Assembly (NCBI GenBank): GCA_965217075.1 | Contig: CBDCHC010000012.1 | Coordinates: 1-64,000, forward strand | DNA: 64,000 bases | Direction: 5' to 3' | Source of the DNA: CBDCHC01 sp965217075 | GTDB taxonomy: Bacteria; Pseudomonadota; Gammaproteobacteria; PS1; Pseudothioglobaceae | Shown here: positions 53,132 to 63,400 of the stretch, one piece after another | How the letters are laid out: the number at the start of each line of letters is the position of its first letter | How positions within the stretch are numbered: position 1 is the stretch's first letter | Made by a program: the position numbers and the translations under genes | Notes under the pieces: model-generated | Seen by the model: the letters and a program-made list of their open reading frames with translations, nothing else | Database searches by the model: none | Told to the model about the DNA's origin: nothing

Positions 53132-53800
53132 TTAAAAATATTTTGTATTATCTTTGACGCCTGCATCTATAAATCCCTGTTTACGATAATAACATGCATC
53201 ACACTTACCACAAGCCATACCATTATCATTCGCTCTATAACAGCTAATAGTATGGCTATAATCAACCTTAAGCTTCAATCCTATTGCAATAATTTCTGCT
53301 TTTGTTAATTTAATAAGCGGTGTATTTATAATAATATTACAATCTTTTATAGCTAAGTTTGCCATTACTTCAAATGCTTTAATATATTGTAAACGACAAT
53401 CTGGATAACCAGAATAATCAACAGCATTTACCCCAATAAAGATGTCATTAGCAACAATTGTTTCAGCAAAAGCAAGAGCAAATGATAAAAATATTGTATT
53501 ACGTGCTGGCACATAAGTCACTGGAATATCATTGCTTTGTTTAAAATTTGGCACAGAAATATTTTTATCAGTTAATGCTGAACCGTCAAAAGAATCTGCA
53601 TTTATTTTTATTATTTTATGCTGTTTAACCTTAAATTTTAATGCAATACTTTTAGCGGCAATTAATTCTGATTTATGTTTTTGTCCGTAATCAAAACTAA
53701 GACAGAACAGATCATAGCCTCTACTTTTAGCAATAGCAAGCACAGTTGTAGAATCAAGGCCGCCAGAAAATAGCACTATAGCTTTTTTAGTGCTAGACAT
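53132..53800 (-). CDS. queC: 7-cyano-7-deazaguanine synthase
   Basis: Makes preQ0 for queuosine in tRNA. The ATP-pyrophosphatase P-loop is VLFSGGLDSTTVL (residues 9-21). VPARNTIFLSFALAFAE and DCR lie in the middle, and the zinc Cys set is in SCYRANDNGMACGKCDACYYR (in parts: SCYRAND and ACGKCDACYYR). 222 aa, normal. Its ATG overlaps the end of parE by 8 nt. Confidence 0.95.
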   Translation of the reverse strand: MSSTKKAIVLFSGGLDSTTVLAIAKSRGYDLFCLSFDYGQKHKSELIAAKSIALKFKVKQHKIIKINADSFDGSALTDKNISVPNFKQSNDIPVTYVPARNTIFLSFALAFAETIVANDIFIGVNAVDYSGYPDCRLQYIKAFEVMANLAIKDCNIIINTPLIKLTKAEIIAIGLKLKVDYSHTISCYRANDNGMACGKCDACYYRKQGFIDAGVKDNTKYF

Positions 53801-55676
53801 TAGCTAAATGCCCGCTATCTTGTAACCACTGTTTTCTATCTGCTGCTCTTTTTTTAGCAAGCAACATATCCATTTTTTCTATTTCTGCTTGGTCATCATC
53901 AAAACTAAGCCTTATAAGTCTTCTACTAGCTGGTAACATTGCAGTTTCTCTAAGTTGCGATGGATTCATCTCCCCTAAACCTTTAAATCTTTGTGTTGAA
54001 ATTTTTACTTTAGCATTTTTACTGGTAATTTTTTTTATTATATTATTTTTTTCAGCATCATTTATGGCATAGTAAATATCTCTACCAGCATCTATTCTAT
54101 AAAGGGGTGGCATGGCAACATAAATATGTCCATTAGCAATTAATGCTGGAAAATGCTTAACAAATAAAGCACAAATAAGCGTTGCTATGTGCGCTCCATC
54201 AGAATCAGCATCAGCTAAAATACATATCTTGCCATAGCGAAGAGTATTTAAATCATTATCATGCGGGTCAACACCTATAGCCACGCTAATATCATGAATC
54301 TCATTAGAAGATAATACTTGCTCGCTATCTATATCCCAAGTATTAAGTATTTTTCCTCTAAGTGGCAATATAGCTTGAAAATTTTTATCCCTTGCTTGTT
54401 TAGCTGAACCTCCAGCACTATCTCCTTCTACTAAAAATAATTCTGTTTTATCTAATTTATTACTAGTACAATCAGCAAGTTTACCTGGCAATGCTGGCCC
54501 GCTAATAATTTTTTTACGAACTATTTTTTTAGCATATTTTTGTCTATTTCTAGCATTTTCTATAGCAAGCTCTACTATCTCTTCTGCTACAGTTATATGT
54601 TGATTAAGCCATAAGCTAAAAGCATTTTTTACTGTATTTGCTACAAAACTAACACATTTTCTTGATGATAATCTTTCTTTAGTTTGCCCAGAAAATTGTG
54701 GATCTAATAATTTGACAGATAAGATATAAGAAATTTTTTGCCAAACATCTTCTGCTGTTAATTTAATATTTTTATTAATTAAATTTCTAAATTCACAAAA
54801 TTCTTTTACTGCTTCAAAAATACCTGTTTTAAAGCTGTTTATATGAGTACCACCTAATGTCGTTGGAATAAGATTTACAAAGCTTTCACCCACTATAGTA
54901 TTATTTTCCACAGTCCAAGTAACAACTGCGTCTAATTGTTGATTATTACTACTAAAATTAATAATAAATGGCTTAACTGGCATACAACTAAAATCATTCA
55001 ATTTATTTGTTAGGTAATCATACATTCCTTTTTCATAACACCATCTATTATTAGTATTATCAATTTCGTTATTAAATTCAATAATTAAATCAGGACACAA
55101 CATAGCTTTTGAATGTAGATTATGGCGTAATTTACTAATATTAAACTTATCATTATCAAAAAAATTACTATCTGCTAAAAACCTTACAGTAGTACCTGTA
55201 TTTTTTTTTGTAACTTTATCAACAATAATTAAATCAGCGGTTTTTTTGCTATTAGCAAAAGACATATAATACCTATTACCATCTCTGTTTATCCATACTT
55301 CTAACTTAGTGGATAAAGCATTAACAACTGATATACCAACTCCATGTAGTCCTCCAGAAAAGCGATATGAATTATTATTAAATTTACCTCCAGCATGTAA
55401 CTTAGATAAAATAACTTCTACTCCTGATTTTTTTTCCTTAGGATGCATATCTACAGGCATACCACGACCATTGTCAATAATACTAATAGAGTTATCAGTA
55501 TGTAGAATAATCATAATCTTAGTAGCAAATCCAGCTAATACTTCATCTATACTATTATCTATAACTTCTTGTGCTAAATGATTAGGGTTTTCAGTATTGG
55601 TATACATTCCTGGACGCTTACGTACAGGCTCTAAACCAGATAAAACCTCAATATCAGCAGAATTATAATTATTCAT
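53793..55676 (-). CDS. parE: DNA topoisomerase IV subunit B
   Basis: ATPase subunit that, with ParC, unlinks daughter chromosomes. The GHKL motifs are EVIDNSIDEVLAG, IDNGRGMPVD and GGLHGVGISVVNALS. The TOPRIM domain has LFLVEGDSAGG and ADADSDGAHI. At 627 aa it matches ParE and lacks the long insert of gammaproteobacterial GyrB. ParC is not in the window. Twelve bases after thiC. Confidence 0.93.
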   Translation of the reverse strand: MNNYNSADIEVLSGLEPVRKRPGMYTNTENPNHLAQEVIDNSIDEVLAGFATKIMIILHTDNSISIIDNGRGMPVDMHPKEKKSGVEVILSKLHAGGKFNNNSYRFSGGLHGVGISVVNALSTKLEVWINRDGNRYYMSFANSKKTADLIIVDKVTKKNTGTTVRFLADSNFFDNDKFNISKLRHNLHSKAMLCPDLIIEFNNEIDNTNNRWCYEKGMYDYLTNKLNDFSCMPVKPFIINFSSNNQQLDAVVTWTVENNTIVGESFVNLIPTTLGGTHINSFKTGIFEAVKEFCEFRNLINKNIKLTAEDVWQKISYILSVKLLDPQFSGQTKERLSSRKCVSFVANTVKNAFSLWLNQHITVAEEIVELAIENARNRQKYAKKIVRKKIISGPALPGKLADCTSNKLDKTELFLVEGDSAGGSAKQARDKNFQAILPLRGKILNTWDIDSEQVLSSNEIHDISVAIGVDPHDNDLNTLRYGKICILADADSDGAHIATLICALFVKHFPALIANGHIYVAMPPLYRIDAGRDIYYAINDAEKNNIIKKITSKNAKVKISTQRFKGLGEMNPSQLRETAMLPASRRLIRLSFDDDQAEIEKMDMLLAKKRAADRKQWLQDSGHLANV

Positions 55677-55688
55677 AACTAATAAAAT

Positions 55689-57491
55689 TTACGAATAAAT
55701 CTCGTAATTATTATCTTTAAATTGTTTTGATTTTGTCTCCATACCTATAGTTATTTTGTCAATTTCATCTTGCTTTAACTCTCTAATTTCTTGAGTAATT
55801 TTCATAGAACAAAATTTAGGACCACACATTGAACAAAAGTGCTGAGTTTTAGCGGCTTCTTTAGGCATAGTTTCATCATGATAGGCTTTAGCAGTATCTG
55901 GATCTAATCCTAAATTAAATTGATCTTGCCAACGAAATTCAAAACGTGCTTTTGATAACTCATTATCGCGTATTTGTGCGCCAGGATGCCCTTTAGCAAG
56001 ATCTGCGCCATGCGCTGCTATTTTATAAGCAATAATACCTTGTTTCACATCATCTTCATTTGGCAAACCTAAATGCTCTTTAGGTGTTACATAACAAAGC
56101 ATAGCACATCCATACCAAGCAATTTGCGCAGCGCCAATGGCAGAAGTTATATGGTCATAGCCAGGAGCAATATCTGTGATTAAAGGGCCGAGTGTATAAA
56201 AAGGCGCTTCATTACATTTTTCAAGTTGTCTGTCCATATTTTCTTTAATCATTTGCATTGGTACATGCCCAGGACCTTCAATAAAAGTTTGCACATCATA
56301 TTGCCAAGCAATTTTAGTTAATTCCCCTAAAGTATCAAGTTCGGCAAATTGCGCTTTATCATTAGCATCAGCAATAGAACCAGGACGAAGCCCGTCACCT
56401 AAAGAAAAACTAACATCATATGCTTGCATAATCTCACAAATTTCTCTAAAATGACTATAAATAAAGCTTTCTGTATGGTGGGACAAACACCACTTTGCCA
56501 TAATAGAGCCACCTCTTGAAACAATGCCTGTTACCCTATTTATAGTAAGAGGAATATGATGCAGCCTTACCCCTGCATGAATAGTAAAATAATCAACTCC
56601 TTGCTCTGCTTGTTCTATTAAAGTTTCTTTAAAAATATCCCAAGTTAGCTCCTCAGCAACACCATCTACCTTCTCAAGTGCTTGATAAATTGGCACAGTA
56701 CCAATTGGTACTGGAGAATTGCGAATAATCCATTGGCGAGTTTCATGAATATTAGCACCTGTTGAAAGATCCATAATAGTATCAGCTCCCCAACGTGTAG
56801 CCCACAACATTTTCTCTACTTCCTCATTAATAGACGAACCTAATGCAGAGTTGCCAATATTGCCATTAATTTTTACTAAAAAATTACGCCCGATAATCAT
56901 TGGTTCACTTTCTGGATGATTTATATTGCAAGGAATAACTGCGCGTCCCTTAGCTACTTCATCGCGTACAAATTCTGCAGTAATTACCTTGGGTATATTT
57001 GCCTTAAAATTTTCGCCACTATGTTGATTTAATTTATCTTTTTGCTGCATCATACAATTTTCACGTACTGCTATATATTGCATTTCTGGAGTAATAATGC
57101 CTTTTTTTGCATAATGCATTTGACTAACATTTTTACCATCTTTAGCCTTTAAAGGTTTATTATAATGATCAAAACGTAACTTATCTAAGGCAATATCATT
57201 TAATCTATTATTACTATAATTAGTACTAAATTTATCTAACTGGTAGGTATCATTTCTATTATCTATCCATTTTGCTCTAATAGCAGGCAAGCCTTTATTT
57301 AAATCTATATCAATATTATTATCAGTATAAGGACCAGAGGTATCATAAACAGCGATATTACTACCATTTGTTAAGTTAATTTTACGCATAGCTACTTTAA
57401 TATCTGTTTTTGCTACATTAGCATAAAGTTTAGTTGAATTGGGAAAGTTATTGACATATTTATTGCCAATTTCTATTTTATTTTTACGCAT
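55689..57491 (-). CDS. thiC: Phosphomethylpyrimidine synthase
   Basis: Radical-SAM enzyme that turns aminoimidazole ribotide into HMP phosphate for thiamine. The iron-sulfur Cys motif is at the C-terminus (CSMCGPKFCSMK). The barrel has GADTIMDLSTG, PVPIGTVPIYQALEKV and EGPGHVPM. 600 aa, normal. The upstream region shows no CTGAGA/THI-box pattern, so no TPP riboswitch is visible. First gene before parE and queC. Confidence 0.96.
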   Translation of the reverse strand: MRKNKIEIGNKYVNNFPNSTKLYANVAKTDIKVAMRKINLTNGSNIAVYDTSGPYTDNNIDIDLNKGLPAIRAKWIDNRNDTYQLDKFSTNYSNNRLNDIALDKLRFDHYNKPLKAKDGKNVSQMHYAKKGIITPEMQYIAVRENCMMQQKDKLNQHSGENFKANIPKVITAEFVRDEVAKGRAVIPCNINHPESEPMIIGRNFLVKINGNIGNSALGSSINEEVEKMLWATRWGADTIMDLSTGANIHETRQWIIRNSPVPIGTVPIYQALEKVDGVAEELTWDIFKETLIEQAEQGVDYFTIHAGVRLHHIPLTINRVTGIVSRGGSIMAKWCLSHHTESFIYSHFREICEIMQAYDVSFSLGDGLRPGSIADANDKAQFAELDTLGELTKIAWQYDVQTFIEGPGHVPMQMIKENMDRQLEKCNEAPFYTLGPLITDIAPGYDHITSAIGAAQIAWYGCAMLCYVTPKEHLGLPNEDDVKQGIIAYKIAAHGADLAKGHPGAQIRDNELSKARFEFRWQDQFNLGLDPDTAKAYHDETMPKEAAKTQHFCSMCGPKFCSMKITQEIRELKQDEIDKITIGMETKSKQFKDNNYEIYS

Positions 57492-57787
57492 AATTTATTT
57501 TATACAAATACCATTTAAGTGAAAATATTATATACTAAGAAGCTAAAAATACTAATACATTTATTGTAAAAATTGTAATTTATTATCATCTTAATATAAG
57601 AAATAAATGATTATAATAACAAATAAAAATTAGTTATTATTAAGACTAAAAAAATTATCATTCAATTAAATTTTTACTAAATAATAAATTAAATAATAGC
57701 TTATTTAAATATTATGATATTATAATATTTTTTTAATACTTTAAAATCTAAATAGCAATAATTAGTTGTTATTGTATAATTAAAATT
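57492..57787. other. Divergent spacer thiC / hemB
   Basis: About 296 nt of very AT-rich DNA between divergent genes. It should hold both promoters. Apart from a -10-like box near hemB I see no gene, hairpin or riboswitch. Confidence 0.5.
57775..57780 (+). promoter_or_regulatory. Possible -10 box of hemB
   Basis: A consensus TATAAT ends 7 nt before the ATG of hemB. If used, transcription would start at or next to the start codon, giving a leaderless message. No Shine-Dalgarno is seen before hemB, which fits, but no clear -35 box is present. Confidence 0.3.
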
Positions 57788-58777
57788 ATGATTATAAAAA
57801 ACAGACCAAGACGTCTTAGAATTAATAATAATATTCGTACATTAATAGCAGAGCATAGTATAAATGTTACTGATTTAATTTATCCTGTTTTTATTATTGA
57901 TGGAGTAAAAATTCGTGAAAACATTATTAGTATGCCAAATATTGTAAGGTTTAGTATTGACGAATTATTAATTGAAATTGAAGTTTTATTAATATTAGGT
58001 ATTAGAGCTATTGCTCTTTTTCCAGTGATAAATAATGGCAAAAAAACGATTAATGGCGAAGAAGCATTTAATAAAAACGGTTTAGTGCAAAGAGCAGTGC
58101 GTATTATTAAGCAACAATATAAAGATTTAATAATAATTACAGATGTTGCGCTTGATCCTTTTACTACTCACGGACAAGATGGTATTGTGGATGACAATAA
58201 TTATGTTTTAAATGATAAAACTATAAAAGTTTTACAACAACAAGCATTATCACATGCTATAGCTGGTGCCGATATAGTTGCTCCTAGTGATATGATGGAT
58301 GGTAGGATTGGTGCTATTAGACAAACTTTAGAAGAAAATAACTTTACCAATACCATAATACTTTCATATGCTGCTAAATATGCCTCTAATTATTACTCCC
58401 CATTTCGTGATGCTATAAATTCTAAAATTAAGCTCAAAAATGCTAATAAAAATAGCTATCAGATGGATTTTGCTAATAGCAATGAAGCAATAAAAGAAAT
58501 ATCTCTAGATATAAAAGAAGGGGCAGATATAATTATGATTAAACCAGGTATTGCCTATTTAGACATAATTTATAAAGCAAAACAAAAATTTAATACACCA
58601 ATTTTTGCTTATCAAGTAAGCGGAGAATATGCTATGATAAAATTGTCTGCCAAACACAATATAATTGACGAAAAAAAAATAGTATTAGAAACTTTAACAG
58701 CATTTAAAAGAGCTGGTGCTGATAATATCTTAACTTATTATGCCAAAGAAATAGCACAGTGGTTAGCAAATAAATGA
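57788..58777 (+). CDS. hemB: Delta-aminolevulinic acid dehydratase
   Basis: Joins two ALA molecules to porphobilinogen in heme synthesis. Active-site lysines are in SYAAKYAS and IMIKPGIAYLDI. APSDMMDGRIGAIR and the YSPFRDA segment are present. The TDVALDPFTTHGQDG region is the non-Cys type, lacking the zinc-binding Cys triad, so probably magnesium-dependent. 329 aa, normal. Overlaps ispF by 4 nt (ATGA). Confidence 0.95.
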   Translation: MIIKNRPRRLRINNNIRTLIAEHSINVTDLIYPVFIIDGVKIRENIISMPNIVRFSIDELLIEIEVLLILGIRAIALFPVINNGKKTINGEEAFNKNGLVQRAVRIIKQQYKDLIIITDVALDPFTTHGQDGIVDDNNYVLNDKTIKVLQQQALSHAIAGADIVAPSDMMDGRIGAIRQTLEENNFTNTIILSYAAKYASNYYSPFRDAINSKIKLKNANKNSYQMDFANSNEAIKEISLDIKEGADIIMIKPGIAYLDIIYKAKQKFNTPIFAYQVSGEYAMIKLSAKHNIIDEKKIVLETLTAFKRAGADNILTYYAKEIAQWLANK

Positions 58778-59244
58778 CATATAAAACTGGCATAGGACAA
58801 GATTCTCATCAATTTTGTTTAACAAGTAACAAAAAACTTATATTAGCTGGGGTTGAAATTAATAATCATAAAGGATTAAAAGCAAATAGTGATGGCGATG
58901 TTATTTTACATGCCTTTATTAATGCCATATCTAGCATTAGTACTAAAAATATTTTAGGTATTATTGCTAACAAAATGTGTAAACAAGGTATAACTAATAG
59001 CGCTAAATATTTACAAGTAGCACTACAAGATTTTAATTATACGATTAATCATATTGCAATCTCCATAGAATGTCTTAGTCCAAAAATAACACCCTATATT
59101 CAAAAGATGCGATTATCTATAGCAACTTTAACAAAAACAAATATAGATAATATTGGCATCACTGCCACTAGTGGCGAATATTTAACAGCTTTTGGCAAAG
59201 GAGAAGGGATCTTTGTTACTTGCATTATTAGTGTTTCAAATTAA
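58774..59244 (+). CDS. ispF: Divergent IspF-like protein
   Basis: Related to 2-C-methyl-D-erythritol 2,4-cyclodiphosphate synthase of the MEP isoprenoid pathway. The metal ligands D10, H12 (GQDSHQF) and H46 (SDGDVILHA) are kept, as are ITATSGEYLTAFGKGEGI and the general length (156 aa). The usual DA-x-LGA-x-GDIG-x-x-FPD segment is replaced by INAISSISTKNILGIIANK, so the substrate loop has changed. Coupled to hemB, not to ispD as is common. It may still make the cyclodiphosphate or be a reassigned relative. Confidence 0.75.
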   Translation: MTYKTGIGQDSHQFCLTSNKKLILAGVEINNHKGLKANSDGDVILHAFINAISSISTKNILGIIANKMCKQGITNSAKYLQVALQDFNYTINHIAISIECLSPKITPYIQKMRLSIATLTKTNIDNIGITATSGEYLTAFGKGEGIFVTCIISVSN

Positions 59245-59364
59245 AATTTCAATAGTATAAATAATATTATCAGCAATACATTTATTTTTATCCATTGGCA
59301 TTTTTCTAAGTGGATTTTCCAATAAGATTAGACATCATTTAACAATTGATTATAGAATTAATAC

Positions 59365-60360
59365 TCATAATTTATATAAATGGTTAATAGCAGTTGTTGT
59401 TATTACTCTTCCTCGCGGGGTTCTCATAATAAAGCCTTGTTGTAATAAATACGGCTCAACCATATCTTCTATAGTGCTTTTTTCTTCTCCAACTGCTGTA
59501 GCTATAGTATCAAGCCCTACTGGCCCGCCTGAAAATTTATCATTAATAATATGTAAATAATCTCTATCTAATTTATTTAACCCTAATTCATCAACATTTA
59601 AACTTTTAAGTGCAATTTTTGTAATATTTTTATCAATAATAGAATTATTTTTAACATCAGCAAAATCACGCACTCTACGCAATAGTCTGTTAGCAATTCT
59701 TGGCGTGCCTCTTGATCTTTTTGCAATTTCTACAGCAGCCAATTTATCTATTTTTATAGCCAAAATTTTACTAGCACGTAAAACAATAGCAACTAAATCA
59801 TCTACTTTATAAAACTCTAAACGTTGTACAATGCCAAACCTATCTCTAAGCGGCGAAGTCAACATGCCAGCACGGGTAGTAGCGCCTATTAAAGTAAAGG
59901 GCGGGAGGTCAAGCTGTACACTATGAGCTGCTACTCCTTCTCCGATCATAATATCTAATTTAAAATCTTCAAGCGCTGGGTATAAAATCTCTTCTACTAC
60001 AGTATTTAACCTATGAATTTCATCAACAAAAAGTATATCATATGGCTCTAATTTAGTTAGTATAGCTGCTAAATCTCCTGAACGCTCTAAGGTTGGACCT
60101 GATGTTATCTTAAATCCAGCTTGCATATTATTAGCAATTACATTAGCTAAAGTTGTTTTACCCAAACCCGGTGGACCATAAATTAAACAGTGATCAAGAG
60201 CTTCTTTTCTGCTTTTAGCAGCTTGAATAAAAAGCAACATTTGCTCTTTAATGTCTTTTTGTCCTATATAATCATCAAAATTTTGTGGACGCACAGAAAC
60301 TATTACTATATCATCATCTGCTTGTGCATTAGTATTTAATAAATTATCTTCTTCAATCAT
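59365..60360 (-). CDS. ruvB: Holliday junction helicase RuvB
   Basis: Hexameric motor for branch migration with RuvA. Walker A is YGPPGLGKTTLAN, Walker B is LFVDEIHRLN, sensor 1 is LIGATTRAGM, and the arginine finger region is SPLRDRFG. The C-terminal winged helix ends with RTPRGRVIT. 331 aa, normal. ruvA and ruvC are not adjacent. Confidence 0.96.
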   Translation of the reverse strand: MIEEDNLLNTNAQADDDIVIVSVRPQNFDDYIGQKDIKEQMLLFIQAAKSRKEALDHCLIYGPPGLGKTTLANVIANNMQAGFKITSGPTLERSGDLAAILTKLEPYDILFVDEIHRLNTVVEEILYPALEDFKLDIMIGEGVAAHSVQLDLPPFTLIGATTRAGMLTSPLRDRFGIVQRLEFYKVDDLVAIVLRASKILAIKIDKLAAVEIAKRSRGTPRIANRLLRRVRDFADVKNNSIIDKNITKIALKSLNVDELGLNKLDRDYLHIINDKFSGGPVGLDTIATAVGEEKSTIEDMVEPYLLQQGFIMRTPRGRVITTTAINHLYKL

Positions 60361-60472
60361 GATTGTTATTTTAATAGCAAAACCAAAAAATTAATTAAAT
60401 ATTGTTAACTATTTAATATAGTAATTACAAAATATGACTATACTTATTATTTATTACATTTTTAATAAATAT

Positions 60473-63400
60473 CTAGTTTAAATTTTGCTGTAATAATTTG
60501 ACTGCCTCATCAAAGCTAATATTTTTATGAAATGCATAGCTTTTGACTTGCTCTGTACTAATTTTAGCCACACCAAAATATTTGCTGTCTGGATGAGCAA
60601 AATACCAACCGCTAACAGATGCACTTGGCAACATAGCAAAACTATCAGTTAAAGTTATGTTAGCATTATTTTCTACATTTAATAACTTCCAAATCTTTAA
60701 TTTTTCACTATGCTCAGGACAAGCAGGATAACCTGGGGCTGGGCGTATTCCTTGATATTTTTCGTTAATTAAATCATCATTTTGGAGTTTATTTTGATTA
60801 TATCCCCATAATTTAGTGCGGACCTTATGATGCATAAGTTCAGCAAAAGCCTCTGCTAATCTATCAGCTACAGCTTTAACCATAATTGAATTATAATCGT
60901 CTAAATCATCATCATATTGCTTAACAAGTGAATTAATATTTATTCCAGTAGTAACGGCAAAAGCTCCAATATAATCGTCTTTACCAATAGATTTTGGTGC
61001 AATAAAATCACTTAAACAAAAATTTGGGATATGTCCTTTTTTATCTAATTGTTGACGAAGATGATTAGCAATCATCAAAATATTACCTTTCTTATCATAA
61101 ATTTCAATATTTTCATCTAATGAATTTGCAGCAAAAATACCAATTACTGCATTAGCTTGTAATAATTTATTATCTATTATTTTTTTAAACATTTTTTTAG
61201 CATCATTAAAAAGCTCTGTAGCGCTACTTCCTACAATCTCGTCATCTAAAATTGCAGGAAAACGCCCTGCTAACTCCCATGTTTTAAAGAATGGTGTCCA
61301 ATCAATAAATTTAAAAATTTTTGATAAATTGTAATTAATAAAAGTTTGAATCCCTAATTTATTTGGCTTTTTTATATTATCAAACGATATTTTTATTTTA
61401 TTTGCGCGTGCATCAGCCATTGACAAAAGTTTGGTTTTTTTAGCTACCCTTCTATCTCTAAGCGCCTGGTATTCGTTATTTTTTTCTTGTAAAAAAGATG
61501 TTTTTTTATCAGATAATAATTTACTAACAACTCCAACTGCTTTAGATGCATCAGCCACATAAACTACGCCATTATCATATTTTGGTTGAATTTTCACTGC
61601 TGTATGAATGGCTGAAGTAGTCGCTCCGCCAATAAGCAATGGTATATTAAATTTAGCTTTTTTCATAGCATTAGCAACTGCTACCATTTCATCAAGTGAC
61701 GGCGTAATTAAACCAGAAAGCCCAATAATATCAACATTTTTTTCTTTTGCAACTTGAAGAATTTTTTCACTTGGAACCATAACTCCTAAATCAATTATTG
61801 CATAATTATTACATTGCAATACAACGCCTACAATATTTTTACCAATATCATGCACATCTCCTTTAACAGTTGCCATTAAAATTTTTTTTTGCGTATTAGC
61901 ACTGCTGTCTTTTTTTTCAGCCAATAAATATGGCTCTAAATAAGCTACAGATTTTTTCATAACTCGTGCTGATTTTACTACTTGTGGTAAAAACATTTTA
62001 CCATTACCAAATAAGTCACCAACTACACTCATACCACTCATTAATGGGCCTTCAATTACAAAAATTGGTCTGCCTAATTTTTGATAAGCTTCTTCTGTAT
62101 CTTGATCAATAAATTGAGTTATTCCCTTTAAAATTGCATGCTCTAAACGCTTTTCTACGCTATTTTCGCGCCATGATAAATCTTTTTTATTCTCAACTAT
62201 ATAATTAGATGAATATTTTTCTGCTAAATTCAATAACCTTTCTCCAGCATTTTCATCGCTATTTAATACTACATCTATTACTGCTTGTTTAAGATCTGTT
62301 TTAATTTCATCATATAACATAAGCTGTGAAGCATTTACAATCCCCATTGTCATGCCACTTTTTATTGCATGATACAAAAATACACTATGAATTGCCTCAC
62401 GCACATGGTTATTACCACGAAAAGAGAAGGAAATATTAGATACTCCGCCAGAAACTTTAACATACGGCAAAGTGCTAGTAATAATTTTTGTGGCTTCAAT
62501 AAAATCTAAACCATAATTATTATGTTCTTTAATGCCTGTAGCAATAGCAAAAATATTAAGATCAAAAATAACATCTTCAGGCGGAAAATTAACTTCTGTT
62601 ATCAAAATATTATAAGCATTAGTGCAAATATCTACTTTACGCTGTTTAGTATCAGCCTGCCCTTGCTCATCAAACGCCATTACAATAATAGCAGCGCCGT
62701 ACAACTTACAAAGTTTAGCTTTACGAATAAAACTATCTTTACCCTCTTTAAGGGAAATAGAGTTTACAATTGCTTTACCCTGTGTACATTTAAGTCCTGC
62801 TTCAATAATTTCCCATTTAGAGCTATCAATCATCAGTGGCACTCTAGCAATATCAGGCTCACTAGCGATTAAGTTTAAAAATTTAATCATTGAAGCCTTA
62901 CCATCTAACATTGCCTCATCCATATTTACATCAACAATTTGAGCCCCACCTTCTACTTGTTCACGACAAACATCTAATGCTTGTTCAAATTTCTCATCTA
63001 AAATTAAGCGTTTAAATTTAGCGCTACCTGTTACATTTGTTCTTTCACCAATATTAACAAATAAACTATGCCTATCAATATTAAATGGCTCTAAACCAGC
63101 AAGATAGCATTTTTTTGGTATTTTTGGTATTTTTCTTGGTTTAATATTAGCAACTTTTTTGTTAATTTTTGCAATATGTTGCGGTGTGCTGCCACAACAA
63201 CCACCCACGATATTAACTAAACCAGCATCTGCCCATTCTTTAATATAATTAGACATGTCTGTTGCATTTAATTCGTATTCACCAAATTCATTAGGTAACC
63301 CTGCATTTGGATGTGCTGAAACATAACAATTTGCTACTGCGGATAAATCACTTACATATTGTTCTAATAAATCAGGACCAAGCGCACAATTAAGGCCTAT

